A stretch of 27,837 nt of DNA. It comes from a virus. Positions within the stretch are counted from its first letter, which is position 1; the number at the start of each line of letters is the position of its first letter. The position numbers and the translations under genes are program-made. This document shows, in pieces, positions 6,944 to 14,303 of the stretch. The stretch lies in IMG/VR virus record IMGVR_UViG_3300032236_001165, positions 1 to 27,837 of that record; one strand, 5' to 3'. The notes under the pieces were generated by a model that saw nothing but the letters and a program-made list of their open reading frames with translations, had not been told where the DNA came from and searched no databases.

Positions 6944-6986
6944 CAAAAAAAGGGAACAGATTGCACTTGGCAACCTGTTCCCTTTT
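6944..6986 (-). terminator. Strong terminator ending the long minus-strand operon
   Basis: On the minus strand a stem of about 19 bp (AAAAGGGAACAGGTTGC with its complement, one G-U pair) closes a CAAGT loop and is followed by a T-run. It separates the 7.0-16.8 kb operon from the integrase. Confidence 0.93.
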
Positions 6987-7001
6987 AGTTAAAGATTCCT
7001 A

Positions 7002-7193
7002 TTATGAATCTTCTTTTGCAACTTTTCTTCGTTGTGCTTGGCTTGTTAAGTGCCACTTGTTACAGATGTTGCATTGGTAAGTTGCACATGGCTTCCTTCT
7101 ATTGTTATTTAACCATTGACTTTTCCAAATCATAGTCATGGCTCGTTCTGCATTGTATCTAGTTGCGTACCCTTTCTTTTCTTCACAACGCAT
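7002..7193 (-). CDS. Small zinc-ribbon protein (63 residues)
   Basis: Starts MRCEEKKGYATRYNAE and ends with YQCNICNKWHLTS. The pattern C...K..Y.T...A ... Y-x-C-x2-C-x-x-W-H-L-T is common in small phage proteins and gives Cys-x2-Cys plus His as metal ligands. ATG 7193 is preferred over the in-frame start at 7238: it lies within ATGCGTTGTGA, overlapping the stop of the preceding gene, whereas the longer start would put 45 bases inside that gene. Last gene of the long operon; terminator directly after. Function unknown, possibly nucleic-acid or protein binding. Confidence 0.65.
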   Translation of the reverse strand: MRCEEKKGYATRYNAERAMTMIWKSQWLNNNRRKPCATYQCNICNKWHLTSQAQRRKVAKEDS

Positions 7194-7356
7194 TTCGCTT
7201 TTCTTTCTCAACGCAGTTGTAACAGAACCACATAACAAACTCGCCTTGACTTGTTGTTATGTCTTTACCATTGGCTTTTATTCCTTCTTGATTGCATTTA
7301 TCACAAATCCAAACTTGGTCTTGGTCTGTGATACGGCGAATAAACAACTCACCCAT
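7183..7356 (-). CDS. Small double-CxxC zinc-ribbon protein (57 residues)
   Basis: A 57-residue frame with two Cys-x2-Cys knuckles (WICDKCNQ and FCYNCVE) about 24 residues apart, a standard four-Cys zinc ribbon. The start ATG 7356 has AAGGAG six bases upstream, inside the end of the preceding gene. Its stop overlaps the start of the next gene by 11 bases. Likely a small DNA-, RNA- or protein-binding factor; no specific family recognised. Confidence 0.65.
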   Translation of the reverse strand: MGELFIRRITDQDQVWICDKCNQEGIKANGKDITTSQGEFVMWFCYNCVEKEKRNAL

Positions 7357-7357
7357 T

Positions 7358-7474
7358 TCATTCTCCTTCCTTTACTTGTAACCATACGAAACCTTCTTGG
7401 TGTCGTGTTATCTGTCCGAGTATCTGAAACCATTGTTCATCTACTTCGGCAGTTATCTTGTAGGTACTCATCAT
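7358..7474 (-). CDS. Very small protein (38 residues), unknown
   Basis: Begins with two consecutive ATG codons; the first forms an ATGA overlap with the stop of the HNH-like gene. The sequence contains ITAEVDEQWFQILGQI and ends in VKEGE, which holds the Shine-Dalgarno of the next gene. No Cys or membrane segment. Support comes from the coupling on both sides rather than from homology. Confidence 0.5.
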   Translation of the reverse strand: MMSTYKITAEVDEQWFQILGQITRHQEGFVWLQVKEGE

Positions 7475-7872
7475 GCTCTCGCTTTCTTATAGATTTTATT
7501 TGTCTTTACATACTTGTTTAGGTAGTCATTGTTCTTTTTACTTGTTCTTACTTTATGGTGATAGGCACATCTAACAACACACTTGTTTATCTCCTTCTGT
7601 AACTTAATAAGAGGAATACCGCTTTTGATACCTTCCGATACATCAAACAACTTTCTTCCTCTTACATGGTCAAAGTCCAAACCTCTTATGTCGTTGTTGG
7701 TACAGTTCTTTTCAACGCAAGGATTGTTCTTTTTGTATTCGGCTACATAAGCCTGTAATAACGCACGCCTTTTTGCTTTAGCGTACTTAGTCTGCTTAAT
7801 CATTATCTTGTGATTAACCTTGTAAGTATCAGCACTAGACTTCTTTTGACAGTTACGGCATTGAGTCTGCAA
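7471..7872 (-). CDS. HNH-family endonuclease-like protein (N-terminus uncertain)
   Basis: The core is an HNH nuclease of the small phage type: CVEKNC, then GLDFDHVRGRK (His of the active site), a helical LQKEINKC and CAYHHKVRT (last metal-binding His). The first canonical start is TTG 7872, but the frame stays open upstream to a stop at 7963-7965, and those 30 codons encode RCFKCNRYK, which with the CRNC at the TTG start would complete a four-Cys ribbon typical for the N-terminus of these proteins. The only well-placed start there is an ATC codon (7960-7962) after AGAGGA. The true product may therefore be about 163 residues. Confidence 0.7.
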   Translation of the reverse strand: MQTQCRNCQKKSSADTYKVNHKIMIKQTKYAKAKRRALLQAYVAEYKKNNPCVEKNCTNNDIRGLDFDHVRGRKLFDVSEGIKSGIPLIKLQKEINKCVVRCAYHHKVRTSKKNNDYLNKYVKTNKIYKKARA

Positions 7873-7965
7873 CTTGTCAGGGCGTGCGCTATTACGATTA
7901 AAAAGATGAGTGGCTTTGTAGCGATTGCACTTGAAACATCTTTTTGTGGTCTTGCTTTTGATTTA

Positions 7966-8151
7966 TTATTCCTCTTTCTGCTCTGCCACAACTCTCAACA
8001 CATACTTCTTCTTATTGAGGTCTTGGTCGTTGATTATCTCCTGTGCTTTACCAACTACGACTTCCCATAAACTATTTGGCGATTCTTCTTTATCGTCAAT
8101 AGTTACTGATACTGCCGTTGTTAGTTCTACCTTGTATGACTTAATTGCCAT
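7966..8151 (-). CDS. Small hypothetical protein (61 residues)
   Basis: Begins MAIKSYKVELTTAVSVTIDD, which looks like a beta hairpin, followed by a helical middle and another strand (KKYVLRVVAEQ). Charged, soluble, no Cys. Lies six bases after the preceding gene, whose last codons (GGAAGGG) act as its Shine-Dalgarno. No family recognised. Confidence 0.55.
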   Translation of the reverse strand: MAIKSYKVELTTAVSVTIDDKEESPNSLWEVVVGKAQEIINDQDLNKKKYVLRVVAEQKEE

Positions 8152-8157
8152 TCTTCT

Positions 8158-8397
8158 TTACCCTTCCCATAGTTGTAATTCATTGTCTAATTGGTATCGG
8201 TCTGCTTCTACACATCTCTCTACCCATGCTTTTGTTTTGTATCTTCTTTTGTCTTTAGTCACCCATTGAGTGCCGTCAGTTACTTGCCATGACCAACCCT
8301 CATCAAACTTGATAATGAGGTATCTATTGTCGTCAGTAAGGTATTGACCTGCCGTTACCTTATGCAACTTCAACTTGTTGTTGGGCTTGACTTTCAT
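8158..8397 (-). CDS. Small Trp-rich hypothetical protein (79 residues)
   Basis: Contains NRYLIIKFDEGWSWQVTDG followed by a basic segment and KTKAWVERCV. The strand-turn-strand with a central W-x-W and a terminal helix is typical of small phage proteins, but no named family is recognised. The start at 8397 follows GGAG in the repeated junction cassette and lies 38 bases inside the upstream gene. Confidence 0.55.
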   Translation of the reverse strand: MKVKPNNKLKLHKVTAGQYLTDDNRYLIIKFDEGWSWQVTDGTQWVTKDKRRYKTKAWVERCVEADRYQLDNELQLWEG

Positions 8398-8992
8398 TTA
8401 TTTCTCCTTCCCATAGTTCTTCCTCTATGTCTTTTGTTTTGAGTTCGCACTCATCACATAGTTCGGGTGTCTTATCTCCTTCACACCCAACTGATTCCCA
8501 ACACTCTTTGCATTGGTGGTGTTCACCCATTAAATACTCCAGCCGTTCACAACCTGCGTCACCTAGTGAACCGCCTTCGTATGAAACTTCTTTACCCTTT
8601 TTGTATTCATGTTCGCCCCAGAAGTCTGAGCCACCTTCCCAGTAGTTATAGGTAAAAGAAAGTTTCCTATGTTCTTTTGCAAGTGCAGAGATGACCTCAA
8701 TTACCGGACTCCACGCACTCTCAAACGAGTAGCGCACTAATCCGTTCTCCCATTCTGATTCATCTCGTCTAGGGTCGCTTAAATCCCATTTACTACCCCA
8801 GTTCTCTATGTTCCAGTTGTACCAGTTGTTGTTCTCTATCTCAGGTCGTGGAATAACCTTGTGACATGAGAACACGCTTTGGTAATGCTCATCAGTTGAT
8901 TCGCTCGGTGTTATCTCAACCTGCTTCATCAACTTGCTAAGTTCTTTTGGAGAACCTTCAACTACGAGTTCATTTATGCACCAGTTAGGCAT
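8360..8992 (-). CDS. Api92/DUF1281-like ferredoxin-fold protein
   Basis: The 210-residue protein opens with MPNWCINELVVEG, has NWGSKWD near residue 65, SFESAWSPVIEVI near 90 and YWEGGSDFWGEHEYKKG near 120. This set of motifs is characteristic of the Api92/YubB-like (DUF1281) family found in phages and plasmids, whose function is not established. An extra C-terminal part carries several Cys (HHQCKECWE, CDECE), possibly a metal site not usual for the family. It overlaps the upstream HTH gene by 8 bases and the downstream gene by 38. Confidence 0.75.
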   Translation of the reverse strand: MPNWCINELVVEGSPKELSKLMKQVEITPSESTDEHYQSVFSCHKVIPRPEIENNNWYNWNIENWGSKWDLSDPRRDESEWENGLVRYSFESAWSPVIEVISALAKEHRKLSFTYNYWEGGSDFWGEHEYKKGKEVSYEGGSLGDAGCERLEYLMGEHHQCKECWESVGCEGDKTPELCDECELKTKDIEEELWEGEINESQAQQQVEVA

Positions 8993-9611
8993 TGTCCTTT
9001 ACCTTTCTATGTTTAATTGCCTTGTAACTTTTTGATTCACCTTTACTTGTTGAGTAGCCGTATCGCACTAAGCGAAAGGCAATAGCACCATGAGTAATGC
9101 CAAGTTCTTTTGCTAGGCGATAACCCGATACACCACTCATTAAAGTTTCGTGAATGAGTCGTGTGTATTCCTCTGCTTCTTCACGATACTTAACACTCTT
9201 ACCTCTTACTGCACTTGCTTTAGGTTGAAGTTCTTTTAGTCGTGCCAGCACTTCAGGGTCGGTTGTCTTTCGTGTTGTAACTGTCTTAAAGACATCTGCT
9301 TTTGGTAGTTCAGGTATAGGTAGTTCACTTACTTCAGCAAGAATGGTGTCACTATGTTGGCACTTTTCATAAAGACGAATAGCCTCTCTTGTAATGCCAA
9401 GCGGTGTAGCGATAGATTGCAGAGTCCAGCCAGCCTTACGCAAGAGAGTTGCATACGCCTTGCGTTGTGGCAGATTGAGTCGTGACAATACATCAGCAAC
9501 TTCTTTAGGCAGAGAATGTCCGTTCTTAATAGTTCTAGTTCCTACTGCCTTGTATTCTTTTTGCACCTTGGCTTTATACGAGGCGTATTTGTTGGGATTG
9601 TTTAGTTCCAA
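8985..9611 (-). CDS. Protein with two helix-turn-helix segments
   Basis: 208 residues with two likely HTH units: AGWTLQSIATPLGITREAIR near 60-80 and VSGYRLAKELGITHGAIAFR near 160-180, joined by a charged linker. This layout suggests a DNA-binding regulator or a DNA-processing accessory protein; no catalytic motif is seen. The start is TTG 9611, chosen because AAAGGAG lies six bases upstream. It overlaps the end of the upstream gene by 38 bases, and Lys-rich ends fit nucleic-acid binding. Confidence 0.65.
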   Translation of the reverse strand: MELNNPNKYASYKAKVQKEYKAVGTRTIKNGHSLPKEVADVLSRLNLPQRKAYATLLRKAGWTLQSIATPLGITREAIRLYEKCQHSDTILAEVSELPIPELPKADVFKTVTTRKTTDPEVLARLKELQPKASAVRGKSVKYREEAEEYTRLIHETLMSGVSGYRLAKELGITHGAIAFRLVRYGYSTSKGESKSYKAIKHRKVKDNA

Positions 9612-10023
9612 TTCGGACTCCTTTGTTAGTCATAGTTGTTAGTTCTTCTTGTAGTCGTACCATTTCTTTTGCAAACGCTTCTCTTGCGTAGTCATGGTAT
9701 TCATCAGGGATTTGGTCTATCGTCTTTTGCTCTAAGTGATAGACATACTCGCTTCTGTATCGCAAGCCACCATCTTTCTTAAATCCTCTCACCTCTATTT
9801 GATTGAGATGAACAGTATTTTCTTTATAGTCAGTTGAGTAGTTCAGTTCTTCTAGTCGTACCTTCTTTAGCACTCCTGTTGGTACGAGATTGCCACCTTG
9901 CCATTCTCGTTCTTCAAGGTCAATGAGAATCTGCTTGTTATCTTCCAGCACTACACGACATGAGAAAGATAGATTGCTACTTTCATTTACTTTTGTTTCG
10001 TTATTTATTTCTAGTGTTGCCAT
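9574..10023 (-). CDS. Hypothetical protein (149 residues)
   Basis: Mostly beta-type sequence (SFSCRVVLEDNKQILIDLEER, VHLNQIEVRGF) followed by a C-terminal helical tail (YAREAFAKEMVRLQEELTT). Soluble, no metal motif. It starts at ATG 10023 with GGAG in the second junction type (GGAGTAACAAATG). It might be a structural or regulatory accessory protein; no family recognised. Confidence 0.55.
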   Translation of the reverse strand: MATLEINNETKVNESSNLSFSCRVVLEDNKQILIDLEEREWQGGNLVPTGVLKKVRLEELNYSTDYKENTVHLNQIEVRGFKKDGGLRYRSEYVYHLEQKTIDQIPDEYHDYAREAFAKEMVRLQEELTTMTNKGVRIGTKQSQQIRLV

Positions 10024-10026
10024 TTG

Positions 10027-10365
10027 TTACTCCGTATCCCATAGGTCTTTGTCTATTAGTTCTTCTTCGGCTAACTTCTTTTGTTCTTCTAATAAGTCGT
10101 TAAACTTATCCCTAGTTGTGTCGTTAAGTTCTTCATTGAACCTATCCCACACATACTCAGCACTATCAACAGAAGACATAACTTCATAAATAAAGTCCTC
10201 TGTTATTACATCTTTATCAACAGTAATTAAATTGTCATTTTCATCTGACATTTCAGAATCGTTGATAATCGCTATGAGTTCATCTCTATCAACCCAAATA
10301 CACCAAACTTTTTCGTCAGGGTTCATGTTGCTAAAGACTGTTGCAAGTTCTTTTGCCGTTCTCAT
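10027..10365 (-). CDS. Highly acidic small protein (possible DNA mimic)
   Basis: 112 residues with about 33 Asp/Glu and only 11 Lys/Arg, spread over the whole length (VDRDELIAIINDSEMSDEND, LLEEQKKLAEEELIDKDLWD). Size and charge resemble those of T7 Ocr (117 residues), a DNA mimic that blocks type I restriction enzymes, but no sequence match is claimed. It could also simply be an acidic binding partner. Start ATG 10365 follows GGAATAAATAA, the repeated junction cassette. Confidence 0.55.
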   Translation of the reverse strand: MRTAKELATVFSNMNPDEKVWCIWVDRDELIAIINDSEMSDENDNLITVDKDVITEDFIYEVMSSVDSAEYVWDRFNEELNDTTRDKFNDLLEEQKKLAEEELIDKDLWDTE

Positions 10366-10383
10366 TTATTTATTCCTTTCTTT

Positions 10384-11100
10384 TTAGTTGTAACGCTTTG
10401 CACAAATCGGTCCGATACCACCAGCAACACTCTTTAATACTGTGAGTGTGCGACCACAATGGCAACAGATACCTGTCTGTACCGAGTATTTGATTGCGTT
10501 CTCTAGTGTGAGTCGGTCAGTAGGTTGTACCTTCTCCAAGATTGAATCTTCTTTTACTTTGTTAGGTTCACGAAGATACTTTCCAAACTGCTTGTCATAC
10601 GACCACACTTGCCACTTCTTAGATTGAACACCCATACGAATTGAATAGATAGTTCCGTCTAGTAAGTAAGCACCAACCTCTGTGATTGTGATTGGTACTG
10701 CTTTGTTAGGCGTGCGTTGCAGTTGAGCGATAATCTCAGATACATCTTTGCGGTCTAGTTGCTCAATAGAATTAACTTTGCGATTGTAAAGATAATGATT
10801 GAGAGTATCTAAGCCACCTTCCTTCTTTTGGATTAAAGAAGTTGCATAAGAGATTTGTTTCTCTGTTGCATGAATAACTACACCAGCCTTGTTAGGTAGT
10901 GCTAGTAACTTTGTTATTACTTCACCAGCACCCTGCACATTAAGACTTGAAGTATCTATGTTTCCTAAAGAATGTTCTTTAGTTTCCAATAGTGTCTTAA
11001 TGAATAGTTGTTGCTTCTCGCTTGCATGGCGCACTTGATACTCGCCATAACCATTTGCACCTCGGCTACCACCTGTGCGGTGTTTAGTTGTTGTTGTCAT
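10384..11100 (-). CDS. DUF6011-type zinc-binding protein
   Basis: The 238-residue protein ends with GICCHCGRTLTVLKSVAGGI and then GPICAKRY, the Cys-x2-Cys-G-R-x-L ... S-x3-GIGPxC signature of DUF6011, common in actinobacterial phages. The N-terminal part has two related segments, HASEKQQLFIKTLL (near 25) and HATEKQISYATSLI (near 78), each an A-T/S-E-K-Q helix that looks like a duplicated binding motif, followed by a beta region (IYSIRMGVQSKKWQVWSYDK). Probably a DNA- or protein-binding factor; molecular role unknown. It overlaps the upstream gene by 17 bases. Confidence 0.72.
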   Translation of the reverse strand: MTTTTKHRTGGSRGANGYGEYQVRHASEKQQLFIKTLLETKEHSLGNIDTSSLNVQGAGEVITKLLALPNKAGVVIHATEKQISYATSLIQKKEGGLDTLNHYLYNRKVNSIEQLDRKDVSEIIAQLQRTPNKAVPITITEVGAYLLDGTIYSIRMGVQSKKWQVWSYDKQFGKYLREPNKVKEDSILEKVQPTDRLTLENAIKYSVQTGICCHCGRTLTVLKSVAGGIGPICAKRYN

Positions 11101-11500
11101 TTGTTATCTCCTGTTCTGTGTTGTTGTCTTCCATTTCTTTTTCCATTCTTTCTTCTGCCCATTTCTTATACTGTTTTTTTGCTTGCTTCTTTATCTCTCG
11201 TACCTCTTTAGCGGTTATCTTTTGTAGTTCTATTAACTCGTACTCATAGTTGTTGTTTTGTTCAGCACTAAACTTCTTTTGCCGATTAAAGTTTCGTTGT
11301 GCCAAGTCAAGTCGTGCATGACACCAACCATAAGTTTCTATTTGTTCCGGACGAAAGTGTGGTGCTTTGATACACACAACAGAGTGCGTGTATCTATCGT
11401 CATGACTTCCACGAATAAACTTCAAGCCCGTACTTGTAATTGCTAAATAATAAGTACGAGGATTGCGTGTCCAATTTACATTTAATAGTTCTTGACCCAT
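11084..11500 (-). CDS. Hypothetical protein with coiled-coil tail (138 residues)
   Basis: The N-terminal half is strand-rich (YYLAITSTGLKFIRGSHDD, VVCIKAPHF) and the C-terminal half is a long charged helix (ITAKEVREIKKQAKKQYKKW) ending in an Asn/Asp/Glu-rich tail. Start ATG 11500 follows GGAGAATAAA directly after the 45-residue gene. No known family recognised. Confidence 0.55.
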   Translation of the reverse strand: MGQELLNVNWTRNPRTYYLAITSTGLKFIRGSHDDRYTHSVVCIKAPHFRPEQIETYGWCHARLDLAQRNFNRQKKFSAEQNNNYEYELIELQKITAKEVREIKKQAKKQYKKWAEERMEKEMEDNNTEQEITNDNNN

Positions 11501-11501
11501 T

Positions 11502-11639
11502 TTATTCTCCGTTCTTTATTCGTGCTTGTAACTTACTTATCTCATGAGCAGACTCTCTCAACCCTTGCGAGTTGAGATAAGCCTTCTCCTTTCCTAGTGC
11601 TTGAAGTATTACTGCTAGTTCTGTATTTGTTAGTTCCAT
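11502..11639 (-). CDS. Small helical protein (45 residues)
   Basis: A short gene coupled on both sides: its ATG overlaps the upstream stop by one base (TAATG) and its last codons provide GGAG for the next start. The sequence (ELAVILQALGKEKAYLNSQG, then AHEISKLQARIKNG) predicts two amphipathic helices, possibly a helical hairpin that dimerises. Function unknown. Confidence 0.6.
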   Translation of the reverse strand: MELTNTELAVILQALGKEKAYLNSQGLRESAHEISKLQARIKNGE

Positions 11640-12226
11640 TATGCAACCACCGCCTTTCCTTCATAAGCAAGTTCTAATAGTCGCTCAAACTCTGCAAGAG
11701 AGATTGACACAACTGCTTTGTAATCAACTCCATAACCATTTGCATTTACATCAACAACTGCACCAGCACCTAATAAATCTTTTGCACTAGTGATTACTGA
11801 GGTAGTTGAGCGAGCGACTTCTTCTTCAACCTTACGGCGAATCTCTTGCTCTTTGATTGCTTGCTCTTTGCGCTTGCGGTCTTCTTCCTGTTCAGCAGAT
11901 TGCTTTGCTCTCCACTTAGGTTCAAGCACCGACCACTCTGCAACTACATCTGCAAGTCGTGAAGTCCAATAATAATCTGTGCCGTTGCTATCAGTTGCTT
12001 TGACCAAGATACCTACTGAACGATTACCTGCTTGTGCTTTTACGAAGTCAGAAGCAGATTGCTTTTTAATTGAAGGTTCATACTCATACTTATCAAGAGA
12101 GATAACTGTTGCTTTGACTACATCATTCTCTCGGACTCTATCTACATCTCTTGCACTCTGATTGTTGTAAGTCCATGAAGGTACGATTGCATACTCACCA
12201 TTTAATTTGATTTCAGATAGTTTCAT
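11639..12226 (-). CDS. Hypothetical protein with central coiled coil (195 residues)
   Basis: N-terminal beta region (IKLNGEYAIVPSW, VVKATVISLDKYEY, SVGILVKATDSNG), then a charged helix (EQEEDRKRKEQAIKEQEIRR) likely to form a coiled coil, and a C-terminal globular end (YKAVVSISLAEFERLLELA). No enzymatic motif. The start follows GGAGCAATAAATAA. It lies downstream of the VWA gene across an intercistronic hairpin. Confidence 0.55.
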   Translation of the reverse strand: MKLSEIKLNGEYAIVPSWTYNNQSARDVDRVRENDVVKATVISLDKYEYEPSIKKQSASDFVKAQAGNRSVGILVKATDSNGTDYYWTSRLADVVAEWSVLEPKWRAKQSAEQEEDRKRKEQAIKEQEIRRKVEEEVARSTTSVITSAKDLLGAGAVVDVNANGYGVDYKAVVSISLAEFERLLELAYEGKAVVA

Positions 12227-12256
12227 TTATTTATTGCTCCATTTCGTATTTGTTAT

Positions 12257-12281
12257 TGGGGCAACCAATTTGATTGCCCCA
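12257..12281 (-). terminator. Intercistronic hairpin after the VWA gene (attenuator or processing site)
   Basis: On the minus strand GGGGCAATC pairs with GGTTGCCCC around an AAATT loop. No T-run follows (AATAACAAAT), so it is a poor intrinsic terminator; it may reduce read-through or protect the upstream AAA+/VWA message. Confidence 0.4.
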
Positions 12282-12293
12282 GTTGTATCTTCT

Positions 12294-14303
12294 TTAAGCA
12301 TTAACAAGATTGCGCTTGATTGACACTTTCACAAGTTCTTTACCGAGTGAGAGAATGTCTTTTGCATTTGCGATTGAAGTCATTAACTCAAACGAATGGC
12401 GATACTGATTGAGTTGTTCTGCATTAGGTTGATAGCCACCTGTGATTAAGGCTTGGCAAGTAAGAACACCAGCGTTCTTCATCTCAACTACTGCCTTCTC
12501 TCCTTTGTCTGTCTGCCATGCGCCGTCAGTAATCATGAATAGAATCTTGATTGCTTTGTCGCTCTCTGCAAGAACACGCTTTGCATAGAGAATTGCAGAC
12601 TCAGGATTAGTGCCACCACTTGCGCCCGAATCACGAACAGTTGTGCCAGCCTTATCATCAGCACCATAAAGAAGATGAGTGCCATAATCAAACGCCACAA
12701 CAGTTGTGCGTGCTTCAACACGCTCTAGTGCCTTCTTGATTGCCCACATAGATTTGTAAGCGTTATCAGCATTATCGCCGTCCATGCTTCCGCTTCTATC
12801 AAGAAGAATGACCGCTTCAATACTCACTACATCATCACGACCCTCACTCCACTCATCAAACACAGAGTCAAGGTCATCACCACGCAAGTATCTATCGGCA
12901 TTTAATTTTCCAGCACGCTCTCCTGTAAGCCATGCAGGGTCGTAGTCAGCACGCAAACGCTCTAACTCAACACCGAATTGCTTTGCAGTAATCGCAAGGT
13001 CATCAGGTACTCGTACCTCATTGTAGTTAGCCTTTTTCGGTGTCTGCTCGTTACCACCATTGAGGTCTGACTCAATACCTAACTGATTTGCGATTGAGTT
13101 AATTTCTTTTGCAAGAGAATCAACTACATCAGAGAGAATGTCGTTGAGAGTATCTGTGACTTGTGAATTAGTACCAGTAGTACCTTCTTTATTACCTGCA
13201 CTCTTACTTGGTGATTGAGTCGGCTTCTCTGAATCAGAATCAGAATCATTGAAGTCATCATCACCGAAGTCATCACCGAAGTCATCAGAGTTCATTGGTG
13301 CAGGGCAACCATTCTTAGGCGCACTAGGCTTTTGCACCTCGGACTCATCACCAGCAGAATCAGAAGATGAATCTTCTTTTGTATTTTCTTTTGGTGTTGT
13401 GTCAATAGTTATCTCCACAACTTTCTGATTTGCTTTTGCTTTGTCACGCTCTTGCTCGCTCTTAGTTGCAGGGCGATTGGAAGATGACTCGTATCCGTCA
13501 GTAGGTCGTGTGTCGTGTCCATGAGGATTTGGTACACGAATGATTACTGTCACTTCACCTTCACCTTCTCCGTTACCTTCACCGCCATTTGGATTATCCA
13601 TTGGTGGCAACTCTTTGAGTAACTCATTGAATTGTTGAATGAGTGAGAAGGCACGCTCTGTGTTGTCATCATTACCAGTAAGAATCAACGAGTTGTATTC
13701 GTCAATTACATTGGCGAGTTCCTGTTGAATCTCAGGCTTAATGAAGTTGTCACTTGATAACTGTCGCAACTCAACTGGGAGATACTTGCGACCATACACA
13801 AGAGGGAATGAACGACCGATTGCTTCTTCATTAGTCATCAAGTAATCAACCATAGTTGCAGTAAGCCATGACTTAATTGAAGGCAACCAACCAGTTAAAA
13901 GAAGTTCAATACGAGAGTCTTCTAAACAGTTGAATGATTGCCACAATTCTTTTGAGTTGTCTTGGCTCTTGATTAGTTGAACAAGATTGCTTCCGTTACG
14001 AGGCGTGTAACGAAGATGACCGAGTTCATGAAACGCAACTCCATTGTGTGAAGCGATTGAACGAGAAGTAAAGTCATCTTTAATCTCTGCAAGATTAAGC
14101 CAAACTTCTTTTGTGCTACTCCAAGCAGGAGAAGCCATGTCATGTCGTTCAACTACATTGACACTTATCTTGTGTGAAGTAAGAACAGAGAGTGTTTTAC
14201 TGAATACACCAGCGAGTGCAGTAATGCGCTTACGCTTTAATGTTTCACGCTCTTGCTTCTCTGATTGTGCTTCTTCATGAAGTGTAGGAATGTATGTACG
14301 CAT
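12294..14303 (-). CDS. CobT-like metallopeptidase-motif + VWA protein
   Basis: A 669-residue partner of the adjacent AAA+ ATPase. The N-terminal domain has FHELGH (His92-Glu93-x-x-His96) and FNCLEDSRIE at 124-133, a pairing typical of CobT/VWA-like metallopeptidase-domain proteins. The centre (about 235-390) is acidic and low-complexity with Gly/Glu and Asp/Ser runs. The C-terminal VWA domain has a full MIDAS: DRSGSM near 503, GGTNPES near 562 and ITDG near 592. Its ATG begins directly after the AAA+ stop. In known pairs (CobS-CobT, NorQ-NorD, MoxR-VWA) the ATPase and VWA protein form a complex that inserts metal or remodels a target; the target here is unknown. Confidence 0.85.
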   Translation of the reverse strand: MRTYIPTLHEEAQSEKQERETLKRKRITALAGVFSKTLSVLTSHKISVNVVERHDMASPAWSSTKEVWLNLAEIKDDFTSRSIASHNGVAFHELGHLRYTPRNGSNLVQLIKSQDNSKELWQSFNCLEDSRIELLLTGWLPSIKSWLTATMVDYLMTNEEAIGRSFPLVYGRKYLPVELRQLSSDNFIKPEIQQELANVIDEYNSLILTGNDDNTERAFSLIQQFNELLKELPPMDNPNGGEGNGEGEGEVTVIIRVPNPHGHDTRPTDGYESSSNRPATKSEQERDKAKANQKVVEITIDTTPKENTKEDSSSDSAGDESEVQKPSAPKNGCPAPMNSDDFGDDFGDDDFNDSDSDSEKPTQSPSKSAGNKEGTTGTNSQVTDTLNDILSDVVDSLAKEINSIANQLGIESDLNGGNEQTPKKANYNEVRVPDDLAITAKQFGVELERLRADYDPAWLTGERAGKLNADRYLRGDDLDSVFDEWSEGRDDVVSIEAVILLDRSGSMDGDNADNAYKSMWAIKKALERVEARTTVVAFDYGTHLLYGADDKAGTTVRDSGASGGTNPESAILYAKRVLAESDKAIKILFMITDGAWQTDKGEKAVVEMKNAGVLTCQALITGGYQPNAEQLNQYRHSFELMTSIANAKDILSLGKELVKVSIKRNLVNA

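Noticed and set aside
5500-7000. attP site next to the integrase
   Set aside because: No tRNA 3'-end-like sequence or clear direct repeats with flanking arm sites could be identified by eye.
7138-7521. 127-residue plus-strand open frame
   Set aside because: Opposite three coupled minus-strand genes with clear CxxC motifs; hydrophobic shadow.
12257-12281. Strong intrinsic terminator separating the VWA gene from downstream genes
   Set aside because: Stem is good but no T-run follows; downstream genes keep the same junction style, so it was kept only as a weak attenuator or processing hairpin.
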